DNA from: Mesorhabditis belari
Lineage: Eukaryota > Nematoda > Chromadorea > Rhabditida > Rhabditidae
Direction of reading: 5' to 3'
Length of the DNA stretch: 64,000 nucleotides
NCBI GenBank assembly: GCA_958450365.1
Contig: CAUEEP010000925.1
Span: 1,488,001 to 1,552,000, forward strand
Both the position numbers and the translations under genes were made by a program. Within the stretch, counting starts at the first letter, position 1. Each line of letters starts with the position of its first letter. The notes beneath the pieces are model-generated. The model did not search any database and was not told where the DNA came from. It saw only the letters and a program-made list of their open reading frames with translations. Below, piece after piece: positions 1 to 9,838 of this stretch.

Positions 1-413
1 TCGGCAAGATAATCACAAACTTTTATAGAAAAACTTTGAAAAGCAACTTTTCTAACAAATTTGTGATTATTTGACGTTCTTGAGGGAAAAACATGCCAAA
101 TTCGATAAAATTGCACTCGCACTGAGCACTTTCAACAAGATAAGCACTAAATTTTAAGCGAATTCTTCTAAAATGAAAAAAATGAAAAATGAAAATTCGC
201 CGATGTTCTTTTATACTTTCATTGAGAAAAATTTGCCTTTTCTGTAATATTTTTCTAATTGACTGAATATCTCCTTCAGCACATGTGCAAAATTATCAAA
301 TTTTCATCCCATGTTTGCATGTTTTAAGCCGAATTTCCCTCAAAAACGTCAAAATTTGTTAGAAAAGTTGCTTTTCAAAGTTTTTCTATAAAAGTTTGTG
401 ATTATCTTGCCGA
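1..413. repeat. Foldback (terminal inverted repeat) element at left edge
   Basis: The first roughly 90 bases (beginning TCGGCAAGATAATCACAAAC) reappear as reverse complement at about 325-413, ending in GTGATTATCTTGCCGA. The arms match closely apart from small gaps and enclose about 230 bp of AT-rich sequence without a coding frame. This is the shape of a non-autonomous foldback or MITE-type element. The left arm starts at base 1, so the element may extend out of the window and its target-site duplication cannot be judged. Confidence 0.75.
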
Positions 414-500
414 ATTTTGGCATCTGGATGCTGAAGCATTCGCTGCAATGCTCCAAGAGGGGGCCAGTACGAGAGACATTGAGATGTATTCAAGTTTTAG

Positions 501-2053
501 AACCTTCAACAAGAGAATGTGGTGAAACCGGGCGAGAATGGCCAATTGAAAGCGGTTGAAAAGGAGGATCCGGTAAAGATTTGCACCAAAGTTTCAACGA
601 TCTCTCATATTTTAGTTCAAGAATTTCATCTACGATCCTCGCGCGGTGCCAATTGAGATCAGTGATGAGAGTATGGTGGTGGGTTTTGGTTTTGATAGTT
701 CGTGGTAAGTCCAAGTCTTGCGAATCATTAATTCTTTAGGAATCTCCACCACTCCAGTCCACTTTGGATCCACAAGCCGTTGCATTCACTCCTCCAACAG
801 TCGGCACCGCTGCCGTTGAGCGTTCGCGAGTTGAGGTTTGTTTGGGGGCAAGCGTTTTGACTCTGACTCAGTCTAACAAATATTTATCCTTTTTTAGCAA
901 TCGTCGCCGATTGAGTTGATCCGCCAGCCGCCTCCTTCACTCCATCAACATTGCCTGGGGTCGACACCGCTTCTTCTTCTTTGGGTCAACGTGCTGAGGT
1001 TCGTTTGAAGGATTGACTCAAATCGGCCGTCTGGCTTCTGGATTGCTGGATTCTATTAGCCGGATCGGTTCACAAATGCTAAAGCTACATTGAAAATTTT
1101 CCCATTTAGCTTCAAGTTCAACGTGAGATTTCACGCGAGGCGCCCACCGACGCTCCTTCACTGACGCATGCTCGTGCCGTGGAAAATTTGATTTCTGGGT
1201 CGTTGGTGGGTTTTTTGAAAGGTCGACTTGTAACAAAAGAAAGCAGAAAGTAAATTTGTAACTCTATGTAACTCTGCCAGTTGTAAACTGACTGTAAAAG
1301 GTCGTTGTAGGTGGAAAATAGTGCTGTTTTGGAGCTTTGGTTCAGATTCTCAGATCTCAGAGTGAGATTTCACTAGAACTGACCGTTACAAGGATCATCA
1401 TGCAACTTGCCACTTCGATAATTCAACACTTTTCTATTTTAGGAGCAGGTCTTGGTTGGTCAACGATCCGGAAACGATGGTTGGTCTTAGATATTTGAAA
1501 TAGTAACGATAGTAGCTTTTCTTTTATTAGATTTTGGTCAATTTCTGTCTTTTTAGAGGATAAAATCACCGACGATGAAGCTCAAGCTATTCGAGAAGCT
1601 TGCACGCGTTTAAAGGCAACCTTGGGCGAAAAGGAAAGGGAGGAGGAGATGGTGAGAGTTATGATTATTTGAATTCTATGTTGTCCACCACAAAGCTTAT
1701 TTTACGGCTTATCTCTTATTTTTAGATGTACACGAAGCTCGGCGAGCAGCAGATGCAAATGGAAGAATTACGCAAATTGGTGAGTTTTAATTTATTTTTG
1801 ATGCCTTGTCGAGCTGTGCGCTCCAGCTTGCACGATTTCCGAATTTGGAGCGCCCTAGTGAGATTTGAACTCTTTTTTGCTATATTACCGTGGTCAGCTG
1901 AAACTATGATCAACCGGGGCTATAGTAACTGGGTCAACTTTTAATGCGAAGAAACGTTGTGCCTTTCAGATAGCCTATTTCTCCAATAATTTTATCGGTT
2001 TTCTTTAGATTGCAATGGAGAAAGCGAAACGCCGAGTGATCAAACGGAACTGA
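501..2053 (+). CDS. Unidentified multi-exon gene with charged coiled-coil C-terminus, probably partial
   Basis: I do not recognise the family. Predicted exons: 501-572, 616-675, 740-835, 898-998, 1110-1205, 1443-1479, 1557-1651, 1726-1779 and 2009-2053 (TGA stop). Each is bounded by TTTAG-type acceptors and GT donors, and phases agree from 1110 to the stop. Exons 740-835 and 898-998 encode two related Pro/Thr-rich repeats (core AFTPPTVGTA and SFTPSTLPGV), but keeping both in frame needs a one-base correction near 925-940. The last four exons encode a Glu/Lys/Gln-rich helical stretch (EKEREEEMMYTKLGEQQMQ) ending in a basic tail (AKRRVIKRN). No initiator ATG was assigned. An open stretch at about 414-490 could be an earlier exon in another frame. 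It could be a real gene whose 5' end lies outside the window, or a decayed copy. Confidence 0.5.
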
Positions 2054-2891
2054 CTAAATGGAGTTGTTGAAATTTTTCTAATCTTTTTATTATCGTTTCT
2101 ATTTTATTTGTTTTGATCTTATAAGTACTTAATGTTATTCTTTTCAGTTGGTCGTTTAACTTTTGATCTAACGTTTACACATACATGCGAATTCTCGAGT
2201 TAATTTTTCACGAATAAAGCGTTGTAGACTTTTTGAGTTAGATTTAGCTAATGATTTTGAATTCGAAACGATTACGGTGAAGTTTGTTGTGAAACAACCT
2301 GAAATTGGCCATTATTAGGCATGATTAGCTTTACCTGGCTAATGATGCCAAATTGTAGCATGCAAGTTAGGAAATGGACTGCAGTAGAAAAGACCAAGGA
2401 GTACTGGTTATTCAGTTGATTTGAGACTTCTATTTGACACCAACTTATTCGCAGAGAGTCCCCCTCGCCAAAAATTACCGAAACTTTGAACATGTTTTTC
2501 TCGAAAGCCAGGGTCCATGGGGGGGAAATACGTGTTTCTTAGAATTCTACGGGGGCATTTTCTAATACGGTTCCAATACGGCCCGGTTTCGAAAATCGGT
2601 GGTTAGTTGAAACAGTTCCCTAGTAAGTTCGATTTCAAGTTTCAATTGGTTCCTCGTAGCTTTTCTCTCCGTTCTTCTGAAATCGCATAAGTCCGAAATC
2701 TTCCGAAACAAAAAAAATTAACGAGAAACAGAGAAACACCGAAATTCTAATTCTAAAAGACAACCTCATAGGCTACGGTACCAATTGACGGTATAAACGG
2801 AAATTTTCCTGTTGGGAAATCATTTTCCTCTTCTCCCCGAAAGTTATAGGTGCTCTTTTCTGCCATATTTTGAGCTTTTTGATTTGTTCCT

Positions 2892-3366
2892 TTTTAGAAT
2901 ATACTTTTATATCTTTTTAAGCGCAGATCTTACTAGTTTTAAACATTGTTTTGATGACAAATCAGCTATTTTTGGTCTACGACACGCTTTTACTTAAAAA
3001 GAGCGACTGTTTAAATCTTTCTGAGTCAATTTTAGCCCCTTTTAGATGTAAAGCTTTGATTATTGTTGTTTATTACTATAGAACATCTGCGTTGTACTAT
3101 AGAACATTTGCGTTGTACCATTTAAGAGCACCTTGAATCCTTGACTGATAGCGAGACAACGAAAACTTTTAGCGTTGTTGTTGCTTTTTAGAATAGACTT
3201 TTATATCTTTTTAAGCGCAGATCTTACTAGTTTTAAGCATTGTTTTGATGACAAATCAGCTATTTTTGGTCTACGACACGCTTTTACTTAAAAAGAGTGA
3301 CTGTTGAAATCTTTTGAGTCAATATTAGCTCCTTTTAGATGTAAAACTTTGATTATTGTTGTTTAT
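2892..3366 (+). repeat. Tandem pair of ~180-bp direct repeats
   Basis: The sequence at about 2892-3073 (TTTTTAGAATATACTTTTAT onward) is repeated with few changes at about 3187-3366. The 110 bp between them include a short duplicated 'tatagaacatctgcgttgtac' type motif. No coding frame is convincing. The pair lies directly upstream of an F-box-like gene and is the main content of the 2054-3430 gap, whose left half (2054-2890) shows nothing I can assign. Confidence 0.7.
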
Positions 3367-3530
3367 GCACTGAAGATCATCACAAGTTTTAGAGAAATCA
3401 AAGATTTTATCAAACTTTAGTTAAAAATCCGCATTTGTCCTCACCTTCTAGCTTGTTTTTGTTTTTTAGCCAACTTTTCTGCAATATATTTACCGGTTGT
3501 TCTTTTTTAATCTTTCAATTTTCAGGCACG

Positions 3531-4589
3531 ATGGCAGAACTTCCAGTTTTCAGAATCTCGAATTTGAGAAGATTCGAGATGCCCAATCTTCTCAAATTCG
3601 CGATGGGAAAACTCTGCTACGATCTCGCTTTGGAAGTAATCGATGAATTGGATCCAACAGATGTGCCCGAATTGATGAAAGTTGACAGAAGATTTCGAGG
3701 GATTCTTCTCCAGAAACCAACACGGATTTTTGGAAAACAAGTCCATTCGATTGACATTTCAATTGACATGACAAAAGGAGAAAATTGGGATGATCCAACC
3801 TCAATCATTCGAGTCACGAAATTCCCGGGATCAACTCCTCTCTATTCGGATGTTTTTCTCTTGGCACAAGTTGAACGATGTTCATCTTTGAACATTTCAC
3901 CTGCTGGAGACGGCATTGATGAGAAGGAACTTTTGACACTCAAGAAGATCTTCGCCAATTTGAAACAAGTCGATGAGTTGGATATGTGGATCATTGATGG
4001 AAAGGATTTCAACGATTCTTTAGTGAATTTAAAAGCTGAAGTCACCGATCGAGCATTATTGAAGGTTTACCCTCGGAAGGACGAAGTAAAACAAGAGCTT
4101 TGGTCGTCTTTAATCGGTGGAAGACTTCAAAATTGCAGAAGGATCTCATTAGCTGTTGCTGATCTATATCCAGCAGTTTATTCGGCACTTTCGAAGACTC
4201 AACTCGAGTTATTCGTAACTCAGCTTTTTGTGGAAAATGTCGTATCGGCAATTGAGTTGATTCTAAATTCCGGAATTCCGAGTGGAAATAAAGAAGCCGC
4301 TTGTTTCGTGCGTCTTTTGCGCGATGAAATGGCAGTTGAAATTAACAATTTGATCAAGAACTTTCCTGAAATTCGTGATGTCAACGAACGAAACAAGACT
4401 TTCATCAGGGATACAATGATGGAAACGCTGAGAAAACACGGGACTATGTTTTCTTACTCTCTTGGTAATCCTGATTCTCTTGAGAATCCAATTCATTGCT
4501 ATTGGATAAGAATCGACGAGAATCGTGACTGTATTTATGCTGTGAACGATAAGTTTTTTTTCGCCAAATATGTTTCATCGATTCAATGA
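3531..4589 (+). CDS. F-box-like protein, subfamily 1, intact copy (352 aa)
   Basis: Single-exon gene. I chose the ATG at 3531 because a strong acceptor (TTTTCAG) ends five bases upstream, as expected for spliced-leader addition, and the same arrangement recurs in the paralogues. Residues ~25-65 carry an F-box-like helix pattern (LCYDLALEVIDELDP followed by ELMKVDRRFR), which in the F-box family recruits SCF ubiquitin ligases through Skp1. That role is inferred from family resemblance only. The remaining ~290 residues are a divergent, probably substrate-binding region ending in FFAKYVSSIQ, shared with copies at 12.2-13.2, 19.6-20.6 and 39.9-40.9 kb. The N-terminus is about 20 residues longer than in the paralogues because of a short duplication (NLRRFEMPNLLKFAMGKL). 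No internal stop or frameshift is seen. Confidence 0.8.
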   Translation: MAELPVFRISNLRRFEMPNLLKFAMGKLCYDLALEVIDELDPTDVPELMKVDRRFRGILLQKPTRIFGKQVHSIDISIDMTKGENWDDPTSIIRVTKFPGSTPLYSDVFLLAQVERCSSLNISPAGDGIDEKELLTLKKIFANLKQVDELDMWIIDGKDFNDSLVNLKAEVTDRALLKVYPRKDEVKQELWSSLIGGRLQNCRRISLAVADLYPAVYSALSKTQLELFVTQLFVENVVSAIELILNSGIPSGNKEAACFVRLLRDEMAVEINNLIKNFPEIRDVNERNKTFIRDTMMETLRKHGTMFSYSLGNPDSLENPIHCYWIRIDENRDCIYAVNDKFFFAKYVSSIQ

Positions 4590-4980
4590 AAGTTTATCTA
4601 ACCTTATTTGTTCATGCACTTTCTCTAATATTCACTTTGTATTCAGTATTCACTTTGTTTTTATTACCGTTACAGTATTACTGTTATGACTGCACTTACC
4701 TATTTAGTCCAAATAAAAAATTTTGCAAAACTGGTCAATTAATTTTGAGAGGATTCGAGATTTCGAACGATACTTTTATGTTTGCGTTGAGATTGGTATT
4801 GACAAAAATATTGTGTCAGTAGAGTAAGTGATGTTTGTGAATGCTTTTTTTATGTTCGCTTTGATCGAATTAATCTTTCAATTTTCGAAATAGCTTTCAA
4901 TATCCACGAACGATAATAGCTTTAAACCATTATTTTTGCTTCGTTTAGCTTTGATCCACTAAAATCTTTCTATTTTCAGG
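4590..4980 (+). promoter_or_regulatory. Conserved 3' region of F-box-like gene with poly(A) signal
   Basis: AATAAA at 4712-4717 is a plausible polyadenylation signal. A 78-codon frame (4586-4822) starts on an ATG overlapping the stop codon of the preceding gene. The same block follows the copies at 12.2, 19.6 and 39.9 kb, but the frame is interrupted in the last two, so I treat it as untranslated 3' sequence. The end of the block (about 4870-4980) matches the sequence upstream of the borealin-like gene at 11.8-11.95 kb. Confidence 0.55.
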
Positions 4981-4982
4981 CA

Positions 4983-5460
4983 TGATGCGGACACGACGAA
5001 TGGTCGGACAGAAGGCGCTCGAGATGACGAAAGGAGAGAAGAAAGCGCTTGAGACGTTCAGCAAACGAGCGAAATCGGTTTTGAACACAACAAGACTCAA
5101 CTCGAGTTATTCGTGACTGAGATTTTTTCGGAAAATGTGGTATCGACAATTGAGTTGATTTTGAATTCCGGGATTCCGAGTGAAAATAAAGAAGCCGCTT
5201 GTTTCTTGCATTGGCTGGAGAGAGCTGAATTAAACAATTGGTTCAAGAACTTGCCCAAAATTCGTCATGTCAACGAACGAAACAAGTCTTTCATCGAGGA
5301 TACAATGATTGAAACGCTGAGAAAACACAGGATGATGTTTTCTTATTCTCTTGAGAATCCAATTCATTGCTATTGGATAAGAATCGACCAGAATCGTGAC
5401 TGTATTTATGCTGTGAACGATAACTCTTTTTTCGCCAAATATGTTTCATCGATTCAATGA
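4983..5460 (+). pseudogene. Chimera: borealin-like exon 1 fused to 3' third of F-box-like gene
   Basis: From 4983 the sequence follows the first exon of the borealin-like gene at 11.8 kb (MMRTRRMVGQKA, after an identical TTTTCAGGC acceptor context). At about 5090 it switches to the C-terminal part of the F-box-like gene (LELFVTEIFSENVVS to FFAKYVSSIQ). The two parts are in different frames and the first reaches a TGA at the junction, so no single protein results. From 5113 an open stretch of 115 codons could still be translated but lacks the F-box-like region. The junction records a rearrangement that joined two neighbours of the 9.8-13.2 kb locus. Confidence 0.75.
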
Positions 5461-5529
5461 AAGTTTATCTAACCTTATTTGTTCATACACTTTCTCTAAT
5501 ATTCACTTTGTATTCAGGATACACTTTGT

Positions 5530-5995
5530 TAGTTCAGCTTTCCAGTACTCTTCTAGCCATTCAGCTTTCCAGTACTCTTCAAAGCCATTCAGCTTTCAAG
5601 TATTGGGTTGATAGAAAAGTCTTTTCCGGTTTTTTTGGGGGAGTACCTTAAATTTGTCGAATTTTTGACGTTTTATAGCTCATCCTAAAGCTGAATTCAA
5701 GACGGATCGATTAGTAAAAACGGTTTTGAGATATCTCTTTTCTAAAAGTTTTTACAGCTATTTTAGTAAAGGGCGACAGAGCCAAAAAATCGCTGTTTTC
5801 ACTTTTCTTTAGTTTTCCGTGCAGAAACCTAGGCTAAAAACATGTGTTTCGTGATCAGCGTCAAAAATAAGCCCTAGACACGCATTTTCAGAATCTTAGC
5901 AAAAAATTTTTGAAAAATATTGTCACCGGTGGGAGTCGAACCAGCCGAACCCTCAGATCAATAGCCTTTTCGCTATTTTCCTTTTTTTTTTGTTT
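5530..5995 (+). mobile_element. Truncated mariner-type MITE with adjoining minisatellite
   Basis: A short array of 'gccattcagctttccagtac' units (about 5535-5600) abuts TA and then a terminus reading TTGGGTTGATAGAAAAGTC at 5603. The following ~390 bp match, in reversed internal order, the complete element at 29372-29840, including a tRNA-like box (GGGAGTCGAACC). The distal inverted repeat is missing, so this copy is truncated near 5990. Confidence 0.65.
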
Positions 5996-6700
5996 TATCA
6001 TTTTTTTGATGTTGTTAGAAGGCTTTTTTCGGGGCTTTTTTAGAACCAGAAGCTTTTTTAGAAGTTATAAAAACTCAATAGCTTTCAATATCGAAACGAA
6101 CGATAATAGCTTTAAATCATTATTTTTGTTGTGAACCATTATGTTTTGAATGGTTACTTTTTCTTTGCCAAATATGTTTCATCGATTCAATGAAAGTTTA
6201 TCTAACCCTATTTCTTAATGCTTTGAATAATTCGTTTTTTTAAAATTACTGTTATGACAGCATTTACGTATGGTCCAAATAAATTTAGCAAAAGGGATCA
6301 ATTCATTTTGAGAGGATTCGAGATTTCGAATGATACTTTTATGTTTGCGTTGAGTATTGCTCTTTGTGATCGTTCTGATTCTGACGATTCTCTTGATTGG
6401 GTTTCAATTTATTGCAATTAGAAAAAGAGTCACTAGAATCATGACTGTATTTATGCTGTGGGCGATTGGATTGATCAAAAATGCGATTGGCTTTTTACTT
6501 ATTACTGTTATGACAGCACTTACCTATTTAGTTCAAATAAATGCGAAAGTGAGCAATTAATTTTGAGAGATTCGAGATTCCAAACGGTACTTTTATGTTT
6601 GCGTTGAGATTTGTATTGACAATATCAATAGAGTAAATGATATTTTTGATGCATTATTTATTTTCGTTTCTTCGAAGTAATCTTTCAATTTTCAGATAGA

Positions 6701-7181
6701 ATGGCGGAACTCTCATTCCCAATGCCGAATCTTCTCAACTTCCCGATGGAAAAGCTTTGCTCCGATTTGAAACTGGAAATCCTGGAACAGATGCATCCGA
6801 GGGACATCATTGAATTAATGAAGAACAACAAGAAATTCCGCGCGATTCTCATCAATCGACCATAGATGATTTTTGGAAGAACACGTACATTCGATCATTT
6901 TCCGCTCAATGCACATTGTCGAGATCAAGAAACACCCAAGCTCTTCGATTTTCACCGATCTTCGTTGCCAATCAGTTCTCTTGAAGAGGATCACAAGTTG
7001 CGTTCACTTTGGGATTATCCGAACAGACGGCTGGATCGAGAGTAATACGGAAAAAGAAACAGCATTGGAAGTTCTCGCAAAGTTGGGTTCTCTTGGCGAA
7101 ATCAAAACGATGTTAAACTATCCAGCGATGCGCGAGCATTTTGCAATCTTCAAAGGAAAGGTGACCGCTGAACAGACGTGA
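6701..7181 (+). pseudogene. F-box-like gene, subfamily 3, broken copy
   Basis: It starts like an intact gene: TTTTCAG acceptor, then ATG at 6701, then MAELSFPMPNLLNFPMEKLC and the F-box-like segment KLEILEQMHPRDIIELM. Codon 55 is a TAG stop (6863-6865), where the related copy at 38.6 kb has TGG (Trp). A one-base insertion follows within about 15 bases. Beyond it the frame from 6873 continues as recognisable family sequence (HVHSIIFRSMHIVEIKKHP) to a stop at 7181, missing the usual C-terminal third. The same TAG is present in the copy at 39.4 kb. Confidence 0.8.
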
Positions 7182-7760
7182 AGAGAGGGGATCGCAGAAT
7201 TGAGCTGAAAAATTGTTTACCATCTCTTCGCATTATCGCCTCGCCCGTTTTGCCATTTGGAGAATTCCTTTAGACAAAAAATGTAGGATGCTTTTGAGTT
7301 TTTGATGAAAGGCTTGGAAGATGCGTCCAAATAAATTGATGGCGCTTCAATTCTTCAATGGCACTTCAGTTTTTCAATGGCACTTCAATTCTTCAATTCT
7401 TCAAGCTCTTTTTTGAGTTCATTTTTCAACTGATCGCTTTCTTTTAATAAATTTAAGCTTTAAGTGTAACTTTGGATAATTCCTTTAAGTTAACTTTGAG
7501 ATTAACCGATGAGATTTGCCAGTTGCCAGTGAAATTTGCCAAGAAAAATACATCTTTTTGCAGCCAATACATCAGCCGATTGCATATTTCATCCAGAGCG
7601 CATAGAGACACCAAATCGTTGAAGATTTTTGTCGAAAAGCATTTCTTTTGAGCCTTTTAACCCAACTTTTAAATCCTGATTCAAGACCGAAAATTTTCTT
7701 CAATTTTTCGTTTACGTTAACGTTGAAAAACGAAAATCGACAAGGTGAAAGGGCTGGCGG
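7182..7760. other. Intergenic sequence, no gene recognised
   Basis: A few imperfect 'ggcacttcaattcttcaa' repeats occur at 7340-7400. Nothing else I can assign. Confidence 0.4.
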
Positions 7761-8000
7761 ATTTTCCAATTTTAAAAAAATAAGGAAACCCGGGGGTGAT
7801 TCGGCGATTTTTCAACGAGCTGATGTCCAGATTCGAAAAATTTACGCACTTTTTCATTCTAGACCCATCAGCGGGCGAGTTTCTCAAGCAGTCCCAGAAA
7901 ATTTCTTGGGACTGATTGAAAATCTCGGTCATCCGCTGGCACTAGGTCAAAGATTTGCGCGAAATTTTGAAAGCTGGATGTCAGCCTAAAGTTCTGGATC
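7760..8000. repeat. Dispersed repeat, copy 1
   Basis: About 240 bp closely matching 25735-25975 in the same orientation (from 'gaattttccaattttaaaaa' to 'ttttgaaagctggatgtcag'). It is followed in both places by 'tagctggctagcta' and 'ccagctttcccc' motifs. Copy 2 lies inside an intron of the nuclear receptor gene. It has open frames on both strands but no recognisable domain, so I call it a dispersed repeat of unknown class. Confidence 0.75.
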
Positions 8001-8232
8001 GATATTCTGGATCGATAGCTGGCTAGCTAACATTCTCGATCGATAGCTGGCTAGCTAACACCCAGCTTTCCCCAGCTTTCCCCTGGATGTCAGCTTTTTC
8101 CCTTTTCCCCAAGCTGGATGTCAGTCTAGTGGATAAGTAGCTTGGCTGCAAAATTGTACCCAACACTTGCACATTTTTTCAGCACCAAAAACTATTGCCT
8201 AAAATGTGACTCGACGAAATCATTGATTTCAG

Positions 8233-8378
8233 ATTTTCGAGCAGCCGATGTCGTGTGCAAACCAATCGAATTCAAATGCCACAATGGTCTTCAATGCATT
8301 CCATCATCGTTTCATTGTGATGGAACGAATGATTGCTCGGATGCAAGTGATGAGGTGAAGTGTGTGATGAAAAAATGA
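8233..8378 (+). CDS. LDL-receptor class A domain exon, orphan 3' end
   Basis: An acceptor TTGATTTCAG ends at 8232 and the following frame encodes one complete LDLa module. It has six cysteines (VVC, FKC, LQC, FHC, NDC, VKC) and the calcium-binding acidic run [12 protein letters not shown], then VMKK and a TGA at 8376-8378. LDLa modules occur in secreted or membrane receptors and proteases and bind ligands through calcium-stabilised loops. Upstream is a dispersed repeat and no other exon of such a gene was found, so this is either the last exon of a gene whose other exons I missed or a stranded fragment. Confidence 0.55.
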
Positions 8379-8399
8379 AGTAAAATGGAGAGAATCGAG

Positions 8400-9838
8400 A
8401 AAAATCACTAGCTTTATCGCTTCTAGTTTCCATTTTTACCCATTTTTACCCATTTTTAGCCAGGATTTCAAGCCAGGAATTTTTCTTTTTAATTTTCAGC
8501 TTGGATGTGTTCTGTTTGCTTTTCAACAAAAAACGGCAAAGCTCTGGAAAAGTCCTGCGGTCATTGGTAAAAATTGTGATCGCTACGTTAGAAAATTTGT
8601 TATTTTATTTTATTGTTTTTATACTTTATATTTTATTTTTATTTTTACACACGCTAATCAGAGCATGTATTTTTATTCAAAAAAACAAAAAAAAAAACAA
8701 GGTTTTTCCGTACCAAATATGCATCTAACAATGATTTTTTCAAAACTAGAAATGCTCAAATTTTAGCTAAAAGTTTTATATTGTAAAGTCTTTTCTTCTA
8801 TTCAACCCATTTCTTGTTTAGCTCGAGCCATCAAGTGGATAATTTGAAGGATTTTGATGCAATCAATGGTCTTTTTTATGAATTGTGAATAAAATGAAAA
8901 ATTTTTCCTCACTCTCTATGCATTGTTGGGAAGAGGACACAAATGATAAAACTTTGAATTCAAATAAACAAAGCGGGGAGATTTTAGGGTGAGATTGATT
9001 GGAAGTCCGAAAGATCATCTTTTTAAAACACTTCCTGACACAATCATGTTTTCTGAAAATAAAAATGTCCTGAGCTTGTTAAGAAAAAAAGGCCAGAAGG
9101 TCTATAAAGTAGACTTGCTTATTGATCGATCATTGATAATGGTTATTATGGTTATTATGGTTATTATTGATATTATTGATATTATCGACCAATCAATGAG
9201 AAGCGATCATTATCAATAAGCAATCAATAAGACCTCTTTCATCAATTCAACGAGTTGCCTAAAATGCCTAAAATCCTTCACGTTTTGATTTATTTTGTCT
9301 ATTTTCACGTTTCCTCCAGATCTCCACCAAAAATTCATTGTGATTTCACTATTTTTTTTCCTAGTCTGCCATTTCCTGAGTGTTTATGAAGAATTTACCG
9401 TTAATTTCGAGTATTCCGCGATTGAACAAAGATTCCCCACACATTTTCCTGTCAAAAATCGGTGCCTTTCCCCTTTGTGATGCTTTTTTTTTGCTGCAAA
9501 TTCCCTTCATTTCCCTGAAAATCTTCTCAGCTTTTGACGGCGAATTCATCAATTTCGACTCTTTTTCAAACACAACTTATCCAAAGCTCCAGTAGAAGTA
9601 AACTCGAAAAACGAACAAACATTCACATGCATTACTTTTTAAAGCGTTTATACCACATCTGGATTCACATCCATAATTCTACATCAACTAAACCAACGAT
9701 AAGAATTATACATCAACACTAAACCAACGATAAGAATTATACATCAACAAATTAAACACAAAATTGCTAGGCTATCATAAACGAAAAACAATTAATAATA
9801 CAATGCGAAGAATGAGTAACAATTTAATTTCCTTCATT
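8400..9838. other. Intergenic sequence with simple repeats
   Basis: AT-rich sequence with no supported gene. A 'ggttattat' microsatellite with its near-inverted partner 'gatattatt/gatcattatcaat' lies at 9120-9220, and a twofold 'aactaaaccaacgataagaattatacatcaac' repeat at 9680-9750. Confidence 0.5.

Noticed and set aside
7648..7989. 113-codon frame, with a similar frame at 25608-25961
   Set aside because: Both lie in a dispersed repeat with open frames on both strands and no recognisable domain or conserved start.
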